A stretch of DNA of 64,000 nucleotides from Rapana venosa (GCA_028751875.1 CM054144.1:26640280-26704279); one strand, 5' to 3'; positions 1 to 11,278 are shown, numbered from the stretch's first letter. Notes: a model not told the origin generated them from the sequence alone. Made by a program: numbers and translations.

Positions 1-43
1 GGGGAGCGAGGGAACTCCGAACTTTGAAATCTTAAGAGAGATT
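1..43. repeat. left flank of GA-rich minisatellite
   Basis: The window opens with a copy of the unit containing ctttgaaatcttaagagag. The same unit recurs at 478-620, on the other side of the SINE-A copy at 44-390, so the SINE appears to have inserted inside this minisatellite. Confidence 0.6.
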
Positions 44-232
44 TATTTTATTTATTCTTTTCTTTCGAGGATAATAGAATAAGCACTCATGTGCTTTTTT
101 TTCATCCAGTCCCTGCGTGAATGCAGTTTTGTAAATTTTGTCATCCGTTTCCACCGGCACACAATGGCTTACTCTTCCAAAAAGCGGAACGGGTTTTAAC
201 GTGTGCGCAAGATATTCTGCATGCGTTTGTAC

Positions 233-265
<33 letters not shown>

Positions 266-390
266 TTTTGAGGAGAGTGGATTCGGCACTGATGTTAACG
301 CCAAAGGAATTTTCCTCTTGAACGAGATTCGAACCCGAGTCAGCAGATCACGAATACATCACTCTAATCACCAAGCTATCCCGTTCCCAG
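44..390 (-). mobile_element. SINE-A copy 1, full length
   Basis: On the minus strand the element begins with a tRNA-like head. Its A box lies in the stretch gggatagcttggtgatta and its B box is ggttcgaatctc. A body of about 250 bp follows, containing the conserved segment agactataaaccgaggtcc in related copies. The 3' end reads gcactcatgtgctt on the plus strand, next to a tcgaggataat motif and an A/T-rich (ATAAA)n tail. More than ten relatives occur in the window, which lets the ends be set by comparison. Confidence 0.85.
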
Positions 391-396
391 AGAGAG

Positions 397-479
<83 letters not shown>

Positions 480-498
480 ACTCTGAAATCTTGAGAGA

Positions 499-544
<46 letters not shown>

Positions 545-660
545 TCTGAAATCTTGAGAGAGAGAACTCTGAAATCTTTAGAGAGAGAGAGAATTCTGAC
601 ATCTTAAGAGAGAGAGAGAATGATGATGATGATGATGATGATGAAGGTGATGGTGATGAT
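388..660. repeat. (GA)n array with interspersed 23-bp unit, then (GAT)n
   Basis: Long GA runs are interrupted four times by gaactctgaaatcttgag or a close variant. A short (GAT)n run at 620-660 follows. Low-complexity reading frames here (Arg/Glu or Leu/Ser repeats) are by-products of the repeat. Confidence 0.9.
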
Positions 661-1012
661 GGTATCTGGTTTTTTTCTGATAAGCGGACAAATATCGCAG
701 TGTGTGTTTTCTGTGTTGCTTCCTTCGACCGACCGACCGTGTCTGCCGTCTGCCGCAGAGGGGAAATGGGTTACATCAAGGGAGAGGCCTTGTTTCTCAA
801 ACTGGGTCAAATCATCCGCCAAGCTATCCCTTTTAGAAAATGGGTCAAATGATTCTACTGTAAATTAGCCCCGTAAGGCGTTGTAGCAAAGTTTTTGTGT
901 TCCGACTTTAACAAGTAGGGTGGCTGTTGGTGATAAGTGTTCCATGGGTTAGAAAATGGTATGCTCTCCACCCCCACCCCCACCCTCACCCCACACGCAG
1001 GTCATCCCCCCC
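661..1012. other. unique-looking sequence, no gene seen
   Basis: Mixed sequence with no splice-bounded coding segment, tRNA-like head or recognised repeat. It ends in a C-rich run leading into the CT array at 1018. Confidence 0.5.
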
Positions 1013-1056
1013 CCCCCCCCCTCTCTCTCTCCCTCTCTCTCTCTCTCTCGGAACGG
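1013..1056. repeat. poly-C then (CT)n
   Basis: A C homopolymer is followed by CT dinucleotides, immediately upstream of an internally deleted SINE-A copy. Confidence 0.9.
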
Positions 1057-1186
1057 GATAGCCTGGTGGTATAAGTATATATATAGAAGTATTGGGTTAT
1101 TATTAAAATGTATCCCTACGGGCGGGGACTGGAGGTAGAAAAGCACATGAGTGCTTATTTATTATCCTCGAAATAAAAGAATTTGT
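1050..1186 (+). mobile_element. SINE-A copy 2, internally deleted
   Basis: It keeps the head start (cgggatagcctggtgg) and the 3' end (aagcacatgagtgcttatt, then atcctcgaaataaaag). The B box and most of the body are replaced by about 60 bp of unrelated sequence. Confidence 0.75.
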
Positions 1187-1192
1187 CATTGT

Positions 1193-1196
1193 CATT

Positions 1197-1233
<37 letters not shown>

Positions 1234-1392
1234 CCTCCTCTCCTCTCCCTCCTCTCTTCTCCCCACCTCTCTCTCTCTCTCTCTCTCTTCTTCCCTCCCT
1301 CTCTCTCTCCGTCCCCCTCTCTCTCCCCTCCCCATCCTCTCTTCCTCTCTCTGCTCTCTCTCTCTCTCTCTCCCCTCCTCTCTCTCTCTCTG
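1193..1392. repeat. (CT)n-rich array
   Basis: CT and CCT/CCCT runs of about 200 bp abut the head of the next SINE-A copy. Confidence 0.9.
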
Positions 1393-1790
1393 GGGGAAGG
1401 CATATCCTAGTGGCTAGAACATTGCGCTCGCAATCTGACGACCCGGGTTCGAATCTCGTTCAAGGGGATATTTTCCCCTGGAGTTAATATCAGTGCAGAC
1501 TCTGCTCTCCTCAAAAGTCCTTCGGATGAGACTATAAACCGAGGTCCCGTGTGCGAACGCACACAGACACTTGCGCACACGTTATATCCTGTTCCGCTTT
1601 TCCAAAGAGTAGGCCATTGTGTGCCGGTGGGAACAGATAACAAAATTTACAAAACCGCATACACACGGGAAGGGGGGGGGGGGAGTACAGGATGTAAAAA
1701 AGCACATATGCCTTATTTCAATTTTCCTCGAAAAAAAAAAAAAAAAGAAAAAAAAAGAATAAAATAAAATAAAATAAAATAAATTAATAA
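1393..1790 (+). mobile_element. SINE-A copy 3, full length
   Basis: The head carries ggcatatcctagtggctag and the B box gggttcgaatctcg. The body includes gagactataaaccgaggtcc and gtgtgccggtgggaac. The tail is A-rich (aaaaaagaataaaataaaa). A poly-G run near 1672 interrupts the 3' part. Confidence 0.88.
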
Positions 1791-1794
1791 ATAC

Positions 1795-1881
1795 CACCAC
1801 CACAACAACTCTCTCTCTCTCTCTCTCCCCCTCCTCCATTCTCCTCTCTCTCTCCTCCCTCTCTCTCTCTCTCTCTCTCTC
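1795..1881. repeat. (CT)n array
   Basis: CT repeats with CCT interruptions directly follow the SINE-A tail. Confidence 0.85.
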
Positions 1882-2239
1882 AGTATATGAATCTTACCCT
1901 TTAACCCTTTAAAAATAAAGATTCTTCATTCATTCATTATTCATTCCTGGCATATCCAACTTCAATGGGGTCTCTTCAGTATTGAAAGTTGTGTCACAAT
2001 TAAACTCAAAACGATATACCAGTTTTATTAACAACATCTTCGCCCCCCACCCCCCACCCCCCCCCCCACACCCCCTTCATACCCGGATGTGCCTCGTAAA
2101 TCCTCAAACACTTATCTGCCAAGCCATAAGCTGAAGATATTCTGGTGGATAATACAATATGGGAGAAAAATGAATGTGTCCGATGTTAATTCTGTTTGGT
2201 TTAATCTTTCTTTTTAAATAACGTAGAACCAATACATGA

Positions 2240-2262
2240 AATGAGTACAACAAGCCATTTAC

Positions 2263-2293
<31 letters not shown>

Positions 2294-2360
2294 TTCATTT
2301 ATTTATTTTATCTATTCTTTTATTTCGAGGATAATAGCAAATGCTTATGTGATTACTCGA
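2240..2360 (-). mobile_element. SINE-A 3'-end fragment with (TTTA)n tail
   Basis: The (TTTA)n run at 2258-2310 is followed by ttcttttatttcgaggataatag and aatgcttatgtg, which is the SINE-A 3' end in minus orientation. Nothing of the body or head is present. Confidence 0.65.
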
Positions 2361-2580
2361 ACATTCATATATTTTATATGCAAAAATGGGCTGCAGCTGA
2401 ACAAAATTGCGTCAAATACATGAACAATAAGATAAGATAAGTGTAAGTATTTAAAGAGTGTGAACATATCAGACAAAGCAAGTTCTGTTTCGTCTCCTGT
2501 GGTACATTAATCCTTATCTTCACTCTCGCTTCTCCCATAACACCAACAGCCTAGGAGCAGCCATCTTTTTTCTTTTTTTT

Positions 2581-2825
2581 TTAAAATTTTATTCTTTTAC
2601 ATCGAGGATAATGAAATAAGCGCTTATGTGTTTTTACATCCAGTCCCCGTGTGTATGCAGTTTTGTGAATTGTTGTCATCTGTTCCCACCGGCACACAAT
2701 CAAAGCGGAACAGGATTTAACGTGTGGGCAAGATGTTCTGCGTGCGTTCGCACGCGGGGCCTCGGTTTATAGTCTCATCCGAAGGACTTTTTGGGGAGAG
2801 TGGCCACTGTGGTCATAACGTTTCT
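2581..2825 (-). mobile_element. SINE-A copy 4, head missing
   Basis: It begins with the cgaggataatgaaataagcg 3' end and runs through the body to the gagagtgg segment, where the similarity stops. The tRNA-like head is absent. Confidence 0.8.
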
Positions 2826-2961
2826 GTAAGGAAAAAGGTCCTTCGTGGCCACATGGGCTGTTTCAGTAGTTGTTGCTTTCTGATCCAAAGTATGGGCCCA
2901 GGCCAAAAGCTTTTGTCAGTTAATGATTAAGCTAAGTGCCAAATACCTGTGTCTTTTTTAA

Positions 2962-3298
2962 TTTTCTTTTATTCTTTTATTTCGAGGATAATGGATTAAG
3001 TACTCAAGTGCTTTTTTACGTCCAGTCCCCGTGTGTATGCAGTTTTGTCAATTTTGTCATCCGTTCCCACCAGCACACAATGGCCTACTCTTTCGAAGAT
3101 CAGAACGGGCTTTAACGTGTGCGCAAGATGTTCTGCACACGGGACCTCGGTTTACAGTCTCATCCGAAGGACTGTTGGGGAGAGTGGAGTCGGCACTGAT
3201 GTTAACCCCAATGGAAAATATTACCTTTTGAACGAGATTCGAACCCGGGTCAGCAGATCGCGAATGCATCACTCTAACCACAAGGCCATCCCGTCCCG
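2962..3298 (-). mobile_element. SINE-A copy 5, full length
   Basis: It is complete from the tcgaggataatgg 3' end to the head (B box complement gagattcgaacccggg, then aaggccatcccgtccc). It lies about 140 bp from copy 4 in the same orientation. Confidence 0.87.
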
Positions 3299-3304
3299 CC
3301 AGTT

Positions 3305-3605
3305 ATTATTGATGTGAGCGAAGTGTCAAGACCTACATTAAACTGTTGCTATGCTTTTTTAAAAGGTTTTTTTTAGATTGTCTTGATCATGGCAAAGTCT
3401 TAACATAACAGCCTGCACTGTTCTTTAAAGGATTTTTTTTTTAAAAACAACTTCTGAAGTCAGAGTATACCTGCCTACATTACGGCTAGGTACTTGAAAA
3501 CGGTTTTACACCTAAACTTCTCTATCAGTGTGTACTTAACAATCTTACAGTAATTCCCGTGTGGCCTGAGTGAGTGACGGTGTACTATAGTCCCCAAAGG
3601 TGGAA
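3305..3605 (+). mobile_element. family F repeat, copy 1
   Basis: It shares ordered blocks with 50825-51165 (same strand), 40690-41015 and 60915-61175 (opposite strand). The blocks are: gtcaagacctacattaaa, a cttaacataaca block, a ttctgaagtcagagtat block, and caaacttctc-like sequence near the 3' end. No tRNA boxes or terminal inverted repeats are evident, so the class is unknown. A (CAA)n tail follows in the region 3777-3815. Confidence 0.65.
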
Positions 3606-3654
3606 TGCAGTTATGTAAATGGTGGGGGGGAGGGGGGGACGGGGAGGGGCGGGA

Positions 3655-3720
3655 TGGGGGGTGAGGACTGTTGCGTATGCAAAAATCTCACCACCGGAGC
3701 TCTAACCTAGGAACCAAAAA
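3655..3720 (+). mobile_element. SINE-D 3' fragment
   Basis: gttgcgtatgcaaaaatctc, caccaccggagctctaacc and gaacc match the 3' part of the SINE-D copy at 4331-4704. Confidence 0.5.
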
Positions 3721-3769
3721 AAGAGAGAGTATTATTATATTTTAATTGACTCCCAGGCTGTCAAGCCGG

Positions 3770-3816
3770 GGAACACGCAACAACAACAACAATAACAATA
3801 ACAACAACAACAACAA
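3770..3816. repeat. (CAA)n run
   Basis: CAA/AAT triplets follow the phrase aagccggggaacacgc. A similar phrase precedes the (CAA)n runs at 51125 and 62870, so this is probably a retroelement tail. Confidence 0.75.
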
Positions 3817-3819
3817 GGA

Positions 3820-4160
3820 CAACAGTATCCAACATAATTATGTAGCGTACTATACTAATCCACCTTCCGGAAACCTCGTCCACTTTCTTGTAGAAGTGTA
3901 GATCATCTTTGGCCAGAGGATATGGATGACACGAACATACCCAATAGTACACCCTATTGCCTAGAGAGGGATGGGATCCACAAGGTTCAACTTACTTCTG
4001 ACACCCTTTGAAAAAACAACAACTTTTAATTAGTGAATTAAGAGGCTTTCTGCTTACTTCTCAAGTAGTGAAGAGAGAGGTCATTTAATCAGTCCTAAAC
4101 TAGCAAAACAAGGAATTAAGATTAACAATTTTCTCTTTCACTTTTCTTTGTTTCTCCATT
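3820..4160. other. no gene seen
   Basis: AT-rich sequence without recognisable coding segments. Part of 3840-3960 may be a diverged repeat, but no second copy was found. Confidence 0.4.
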
Positions 4161-4164
4161 ATAT

Positions 4165-4288
<124 letters not shown>

Positions 4289-4330
4289 AACTATGTGATT
4301 GACCTTTGGTTTGTTTTTATTCTCTTTTCT

Positions 4331-4704
4331 CAGTTAGAGCTTCCAAGTTCACCAATGGTGAGATTTTGTGTATGCAACCAGTTTTGCCCACCATGAAGGT
4401 AGCCGCATTCCGACTTCGGGGATGTCTGCTGAACATGTTCGTGTTTCCGTAACCCACCGAACGCTGACATAAATTACGGGATCTTTATTAGCGTACATAT
4501 TTGATCTTCTGTATAATATGTCTATACACAGAAGTAATTTAAGCACTGGCATGTCTGCACTTAAAGTTGACTTGGGAGATTGGATTATTGTAAAAAATCC
4601 ACACCCTTCAGTCACAAGACGACGACGCCGAGATTCGAACCCACGACCTCATGGACCCACGGGATTGAAGTTGGGCGGTTAACCACTCGGCTATAGCGTC
4701 CGTC
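4331..4704 (-). mobile_element. SINE-D copy, full length
   Basis: On the minus strand the head reads gacgctatagccgagtggtt (A box) and gtgggttcgaatctc (B box). The body carries agatcaaatatgtacg, gatcccgtaatttatgtcag and ccccgaagtcggaatgcgg, and the 3' end carries tacacaaaatctcacca. Relatives occur at 28.8, 53.6-54.3, 59.6 and 62.8 kb and elsewhere. Confidence 0.87.
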
Positions 4705-4739
4705 TTACTTTTATGTATATGTTTATATTTACGGCGACT

Positions 4740-5035
4740 TTTACATAAGAAAGGATAACAAATCTAGTGGGTCACTAGGGGAAAAGTGCATGGCCTGACG
4801 GCTCACCTTTCCCGGAGTGTGAGTGTGCATCCTGATAGACGCCTGCCATCTCTTCATTGTTGTTGCTTCAGAGGGGGCAAAAACGAGAGAGAGAAAACAA
4901 AAGAAAAATGATAGAAAAGTTGTTGTTGCTTCAACTTTTGAACAGAGGTGGAGAGACAGGAAAACGCTTATGAAGGATTGAGGGTGTCGAAAGTTGTGAG
5001 TTGTTCTCCAGGAGAGGCTTGGTTTGGTTTGGGGG
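4740..5035. other. no gene seen
   Basis: Mixed sequence between SINE-D and the G-rich minisatellite. The minus-strand frame through it becomes Pro/Gln/Thr-rich only because of the minisatellite. Confidence 0.4.
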
Positions 5036-5335
5036 GTTGGGTTTTGTTTGTTTTGTTTGTGGGTTTGTTGTTGTTGTTGGGGGGGGGGGGAGGGGGGGTT
5101 GGGGGGTTTGTTTTGTTTGTGGGTTTGTTGTTGTTGTTGGGGGGGGGGGGTTGGGTTTTGTTTGTTTTGTTTGTGGGTTTGTTGTTGTTGTTGGGGGGGG
5201 GGGGTTGGGTTTTGTTTGTTTTGTTGTGGGGTTTGTTGTTGTTGTTGGGGGGGGGGGGGGTGGGTTTTGTTTGTTTTGTTTGTGGGTTTGTTGTTGTTGT
5301 TGGGGGGGGGGGGGTTGGGGGGGTTTGTTTTGTTT
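5036..5335. repeat. G/T-rich minisatellite, ~55-bp unit, five copies
   Basis: Each unit has ttttgtttgttttgtttgtg, then ggtttgttgttgttgttg, then a run of 10-13 G. Units differ mainly in the length of the G run and in small deletions. All three frames on both strands stay open, which gives long but spurious reading frames. Confidence 0.95.
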
Positions 5336-5395
5336 GTATGTTGTTTTTGGTTTATCAACCAAACAAAGAGTTATTATTCACCAGACCTCTCTCTT

Positions 5396-5399
5396 CTCC

Positions 5400-5479
<80 letters not shown>

Positions 5480-5485
5480 TCTCGC
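5396..5485. repeat. (CT)n array
   Basis: Nearly pure CT repeats with two CTT/CCCT breaks, ending about 60 bp before the start codon of the coding relic at 5545. Confidence 0.95.
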
Positions 5486-5544
5486 TGAACTAAAAGGGCG
5501 TGCTGTTAGTAAGCTGCTGCAAATTTTTGCATTTAAGCTTCAAA

Positions 5545-6455
5545 ATGTCAGTTACTGGCCTTCCAGCAACTGTAGTAACAACTTTAAACGCCCTGCTGAT
5601 CGACAACGTCCTATCGAGCTGGAAAGTCGCGGGGGGAGAGCGGCAGCGTTGTCTTCGTCTTGCGACTGAAGCCAGTTGACAAGTCAGTATCAACAGAAAT
5701 GGCGGACCCAGTGCTGAATCGTAATTCGCGAGTTCAGTATTTTCGCAAGAAGTGCCCTTCCCAAATCCGTCGTGACGTCCAAAGAAGTAAACAACATCAA
5801 GAAAGACAGGCAAGTCGTCAGTGTGACAAGGACAGTGTTTTGGAAGAGCCGGTGTTGTCTGACAGTGACTCCCTGCATCGTGAGAGAGTGGATGCCGAAT
5901 CAAAACAAGCCAGCGTGTACACAGAGCTGTGTGTTGACAGTGCAGTGAATGTCCCAGCCACACTAGATTCTCTTGATTTGCCGTGTGAACCAGCAACAGA
6001 CAGTAAGATCGGTGTGTCTTCTGAGGCGTCTGATGTGCAGGAAGAGCTGACAGTTGGCTGCACAGTGGATGACTCTCATACTGGTATTGTGAAAACAGTA
6101 TGTGTCTACTCTAACTGACAAACGTGTGCAGCGTAGATTAAGGGACAGCAAGAGAAACACACGGTTTCGAAAGGTGGTGGTACATAGTTCGGATGATCAA
6201 AACATTGTGATGTGTGAATCAGATGACATCACCCTGGAATACTCTTGGAATGGAGATCCTGGTGAGGAATCTAAGTGTGTGTTCTGGTACATCAAGCAAG
6301 AAGAGAAAAACATGTTGCCAGAAGAACGTGTCAGGCTTGCCAGACTTTGTAAAGGGAAACAGTGTACTAACACACAACACACAGCGACAGTGGTGGCGAG
6401 TGCTGAGCAGGAGTTACATCATCTTCGGGACCTGATCCAGTCTTACATGGGCTGA
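5545..6455 (+). pseudogene. frameshifted coding relic, possibly retroelement ORF
   Basis: Three consecutive open segments lie in three different frames. Segment 1 (5545-5679, 44 codons) starts MSVTGLPATVVTTLNALL and contains SSWKVAGG. Segment 2 (open from before 5660 to 6118, internal Met at 5699) contains RVQYFRKKCPSQIRRD and is then acidic and Ser-rich. Segment 3 (about 6102-6455) contains KCVFWYIKQEEK and ends SYMG. The overlaps and matching character suggest one intronless sequence of about 300 codons broken by two one-base shifts. A likely slip site for the first is the six-G run near 5632. A 20-bp direct duplication covers the stop codon (6435-6478), and AATAAA lies near 6664. The Lys/Arg pattern resembles small basic ORFs of invertebrate retroelements, but I cannot name a family. 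Confidence 0.5.
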
Positions 6456-6659
6456 CTTCGTCTTACATGGGCTGACTTCCCTGGCTGTAGACTGGAAAAG
6501 GAAAGGCTGGTTTGAAAATTGGGACACTTGAGACACAGACAATAATGTATCGAATCTTGATGTACATACCACTACTGCCATGGTTTCCATGTCATTGTAA
6601 TCGGGTGCGTTCGATATCGTTGTTACCGCGCCGCAGCGCTATATGGCTTGATCGCTAAA

Positions 6660-6670
6660 TAGCAATAAAA
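6660..6670 (+). promoter_or_regulatory. possible polyadenylation signal
   Basis: AATAAA inside agcaataaaattg, about 200 bp after the last stop codon of the relic at 5545-6455. It fits a 3' end, but the site is short and can occur by chance. Confidence 0.3.
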
Positions 6671-6684
6671 TTGTGTGTGTTGTG

Positions 6685-6686
<2 letters not shown>

Positions 6687-6730
<44 letters not shown>
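6687..6730. repeat. (CT)n array
   Basis: Perfect CT run of about 40 bp. Confidence 0.95.
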
Positions 6731-6731
<1 letters not shown>

Positions 6732-6892
6732 TTGTTCGTATGTACCAAACCCCCGAGTATGCTTCTTAGAGTGTGATATCTGCAAAATGGATTATTCCCC
6801 GTGTGGTTGTAGTCTTGTACACTGTGTATACCCTTAAACCTACAATACATTTTTTTAAAAGTACTCTTACTTAGACAAACCCAACAAATAGA

Positions 6893-6894
<2 letters not shown>

Positions 6895-6980
<86 letters not shown>
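6895..6980. repeat. (CT)n array
   Basis: Perfect CT run of about 85 bp. A short non-repeat sequence of 165 bp separates it from the previous CT run. Confidence 0.95.
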
Positions 6981-6981
<1 letters not shown>

Positions 6982-7810
6982 GCAGTCTGCTGACCAATCT
7001 GTTCATCAGGAGGACGTCTGCGGAGCAGACTTCGCGAGGAATCTCCCATCTGATGTTTACTGGGCATTTTGTAATCAGGAAGTATCTGGCGACAGACTAG
7101 CGTCCTGTCACAGAGGTGGTGAAAAACCATCAGTTCGCTTAACGCTACAGAAACCGGGATAAGCTCCGGCTCTATGGGCCTTCTGGCTCGAAAGAACATA
7201 CTACATACTTGTAAGCAGGACAGCATATCCATAGGAGTCCATTCCTTGATAACGCTTCAGTATTACATCTTTTATTTTTGTTGGTCTTACACCACACATT
7301 TTCGTCCACTAACAGTTCAGGTTGTTTTGGTATGTTGTTTGTTTGTTTTTTAATTGTCTGCTGCTATTCAGTTTTGATAAAAGTGTTTCTTAAACCATCA
7401 TCTTGATTAGCCGGAACTTAATTTATGTAAAGAAGTTAACACGTTCCACAAGAAAAACGGTATAGTTTTATTGTAGAAGATACTTTCATTATATCTATCA
7501 TCACCAACGATCATGAATGGTTTAGACTGGGTGTGATGACCTGAATGAATATCCCAATTCAGTTTTTCTAAAGAAATGTTTTAGAGAAAAGTTATTGTTT
7601 TTGTTTTTATTTTTTAATGCAGAAATAGCAGTGGGGGGAAACAAAGTATAGGTAACACGTACAACTTCTCAGTCATTTTTGAAAATGATTTTCAAGGAAT
7701 CGATTTAAAAGAAATTTCTTTTCTCAAGACGCCCAAGTCTGCAAGCTCCCCAAACCTAACTGATGGCAAATTCAGCAGTCTACTCTTACTTAGGGGGTAC
7801 GCTGCTGTAG
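6981..7810. other. no gene seen
   Basis: AT-rich sequence with short frames only. No splice-bounded or family-like coding segment was found. Confidence 0.45.
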
Positions 7811-7811
7811 C

Positions 7812-7890
7812 TGTAGTATCAAGCGCTTTGATTTGTCTCTGCAAGATATATACGCTATATAAATTCCATTTATTATTATTATAAAACAAG
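7812..7890 (+). mobile_element. LINE/SINE 3' tail fragment
   Basis: aagcgctttgatttg, then gctatataaattcca and (TTA)n, match the tails at 18240, 20133-20235 (minus strand) and 26750. Confidence 0.65.
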
Positions 7891-8310
7891 TTTTTAAAGG
7901 TTTTTTTTTGTGATGAAATATACAAAATGGATTTTAGACACAAGCGAATTTCCATAGGAGTGTGTCAGTTCGAGGTGTTCTGCACTGTTCACTGATGTAG
8001 GGGGGGGGTGGAAGGGTGATAAACGAGGGCGGAAGTCTGTAACAGCTTCCCCCTCCCCCCATGTCTGCTTCTGTTTTTCCTCTGTTTACTTTTCTCTCCG
8101 CACCGCCTGTCTTTTTTACCTCCTTTTCCTCTGTGGCTTTTGGATCCTTCCTTTTCTGTAATCACTGTAGGCATTACGTTCCCACTTGTTTAAAGTTGTT
8201 GAGAGAATTACTGTATTTATGTGTTCATTTTGTCATCTATTTATCTCTTTATGCGTATTTACAGCAGTTGTCACGTTCAGGTGGGGTTTTTTTTAAATGT
8301 ATAAATTAGC

Positions 8311-8366
8311 AACTCTCTCTCTCTCTGTATGCTTTTCTCTGTCTCTGTCTGTCTGTCTTCTTCTCT

Positions 8367-8405
<39 letters not shown>

Positions 8406-8464
8406 CTCTGTCTTTGTCTGTCTGTCTCTGCTATCTGTCTTTCTGACTGTCTCTCTCTCCCTCC

Positions 8465-8499
<35 letters not shown>

Positions 8500-8600
8500 T
8501 CTCTCTCTCTGTCTCTGTCTTTGTCTCTGTCTGTCTCTGGCCTATCTGTCTTTCTGACTGTCTCTCTCTACCTCTCTCTCTCTCTCTCTCTCTCTCTTGT
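8311..8600. repeat. CT-rich compound microsatellite with internal duplication
   Basis: CT and CTGT runs. The block tgtctttctgactgtctctc occurs twice, near 8435 and 8548, so the array has grown by a duplication of about 110 bp as well as by slippage. Confidence 0.9.
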
Positions 8601-9180
8601 GCACATGCACCCGACTCCATACACGGGTTGTTTTTTCAGCCAGATGTTCGTCTAAGTCAGGATGATGAACACAAAGGCTGATGACCATTGCCCTTTCAAT
8701 GGCAATAATTTTCACGTGCCACCTGCTTGAAGGAGATAAACTGTTTTCCGCAAATCGTTAATCTGAAAGGAAAAAAAGAAAGGCAAAATATCAAAGTTCG
8801 TGGCAGGCAAGTTTTATCTGTGCTTACCAAGTAGCCTACAGTATTTGTGCTTTTTTTTGTCTCTGTCGGTGGCAGGTGGAACAGTTTGTACCTGTTACCG
8901 CACGGCTATTGTAACCCAGGCTCAGGTCAACGTGTATTTAGTTATCAAATTGCAAGCCAAAAAAAAATATGTATAAAACGAAAGGGCGGCGGGAGAGGGG
9001 AGGGGTGGGGGATGGGGAGTTTTGCAGTTTCAGCTTTCAATGAAACTTCACCCCATTTATATGTTGAAAAAAAAAAAGGTCAACAGGTAGTCAGTGATTT
9101 ATTTAAAGTTACATATTAGCTTTCAATGTTTTTTTATTACAGTGTTTGTAGTTGCTGTTGTTGTGGCTGTAGTTGCTTTT
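8601..9180. other. no gene seen
   Basis: Mixed sequence with A-runs near 8955 and 9066. No coding evidence. Confidence 0.4.
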
Positions 9181-9184
9181 GTTC

Positions 9185-9186
<2 letters not shown>

Positions 9187-9267
<81 letters not shown>
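9187..9267. repeat. (GCT)n adjoining (GAT)n
   Basis: About 16 GCT triplets pass without a break into about 11 GAT triplets. It reads as poly-Ala/poly-Asp or poly-Ser in various frames, but no flanking coding exon supports translation. Confidence 0.95.
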
Positions 9268-9270
<3 letters not shown>

Positions 9271-9599
9271 TGCTCTAATGAGCTGATTTGTTTTGGCTTC
9301 TGGCGGCAATTTGTCTGACTCATTGAGGACGTTGTCAGGATATAATTATTTTCTGTTTCCTCTTTATTTTTCTTTCTTTCCTAGATAAACTGCTATCCAA
9401 CTCATTACATACTCCCTCCACCTAGTGCACATTGCATGTGTTGACCATAATATGTCCTTTTTTGTTTTGTTTAGTTACAATACATTGATATGTAAACGTT
9501 ATCAAACTGCACAGATTTATCTCTGCTCAAGAGATCTCGTACTTAATCAACACGTTAGTCCTAGCAAGAGAAAAATGGACGTTGAATTTTTTCTTTTCT

Positions 9600-9722
9600 T
9601 GGGGGGGTGGGGGGAGGGACAGGGGGGGGGGGGGGGGGGGGGGTTCTGGTGGGTGGTTTGTTGTTGGTGGGGTGTTGTTGTTTTTTGGGAGTGGGGGTTG
9701 GTTTGGGTTGGTTTCTTTTGTT
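9600..9722. repeat. G/T-rich low-complexity tract
   Basis: Poly-G (about 20 at 9624-9642) followed by GT-rich sequence. It is similar in composition to 5036-5335, 18400-18710 and 22955-23310. Confidence 0.85.
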
Positions 9723-10254
9723 GATTTCTTTTTTTTAATATTTGATCCAATCAGATTTGTTGGCACTCACAGTCAATTTCACTGATCCTGATATTTGGAT
9801 AGAGAGATAGATGTAAAGGCCTATTCGCATATATTACATTCATTTTTAAAGAAAGAAAGGACCTTCTAATGTTGCGAAAATTCAGAAGCTCACCACTAGG
9901 AGTGAAATTTTCACAGATGCGACTATCTGGAATCTGATCGTTAAGATACAGGCTAGGCGCACTCCGTCTTCGGGGATAATTTCATGGCTGATCAAAGAGC
10001 ATTCATCCATGCTCCGTTCCTATTTTCTGACAGCTCGCAAGCGTGTAGGCCACACACACGGCTTTGGTTGTGAAACATCAGCTCTGAGTCCTCGGCTTTC
10101 CGGTGAGGGATTGGAGAGATAGATATTTCCGGTTAGGCACGCGCCATTTGAAGGCTGCACTCCACCTTTAGCTTCCGAGTCAAGAAGTATCGTGTATCTG
10201 TGGAGCGTTCGCAGAAACCTAAATTGGTTTATTTTTGCAGGTTGTTGTTTTGGG

Positions 10255-10285
<31 letters not shown>

Positions 10286-10530
10286 TGCAAAGTATGAAAA
10301 AGTGCACTGTGTACTTGTTTTGAAGACTGAGGACAGAGAGCAGGTAATCATGAGGAAGTTGGAACTGATCATCAAATGAGGATTGCTTGTGATCCTACAA
10401 TGTTGATCCAGTGCAGCATACCATAAAGAACTTAGGGGGTATACTGTATCCTTTTTTTTAAAAATTAAGATTGAAAGCCTACCAAGCTTTTGCAAATTTC
10501 CATGACTTTTGAGCCAAGGGCTAGTCTTTC
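9723..10530. other. no gene seen; contains (GTT)n
   Basis: Mixed sequence with a (GTT)n run at 10251-10286 and a C-then-A homopolymer pair at 10532-10558. No supported exon. Confidence 0.4.
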
Positions 10531-10914
10531 ACCCCCCCCCCCCCCCCCCAAAAAAAAAGGGAGAGGGGTTCTGCGGATGCAATAGTACGGGCACTGCAAA
10601 TGTAAGAGTGATGTATGACAATGGAAGGAACAGTGGCCAAATCTAAAGCTGATAGGTCGTCGAAGGAGATGATATAGGGTTTGACGACTTTGTTGCTAAG
10701 CTTTCTGGATATATTAGGGTCACGTAGTGTACCGGTGAGCCCTATTGCCGGAGAGAGAGAGAGAGAGAGAGGGGTGAGGTAGGGAGTGTTGGGGATCGCA
10801 TCGTTTAACGAAGAGTTTAGGTGTTGAACAGATTTGAACTGGTTAACCCCTCCACAAGTTCAAAGGACAAGATTGATGTTTGCACTTGCTAGCTTTTGCC
10901 GCACACTCACTCAC

Positions 10915-11278
<364 letters not shown>

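Noticed and set aside
4741..5669. Long frames rich in Pro/Gln/Asn (minus) or Gly/Val/Leu (plus)
   Set aside because: They come from the G-rich minisatellite and CT array; all frames are open and there are no splice sites.
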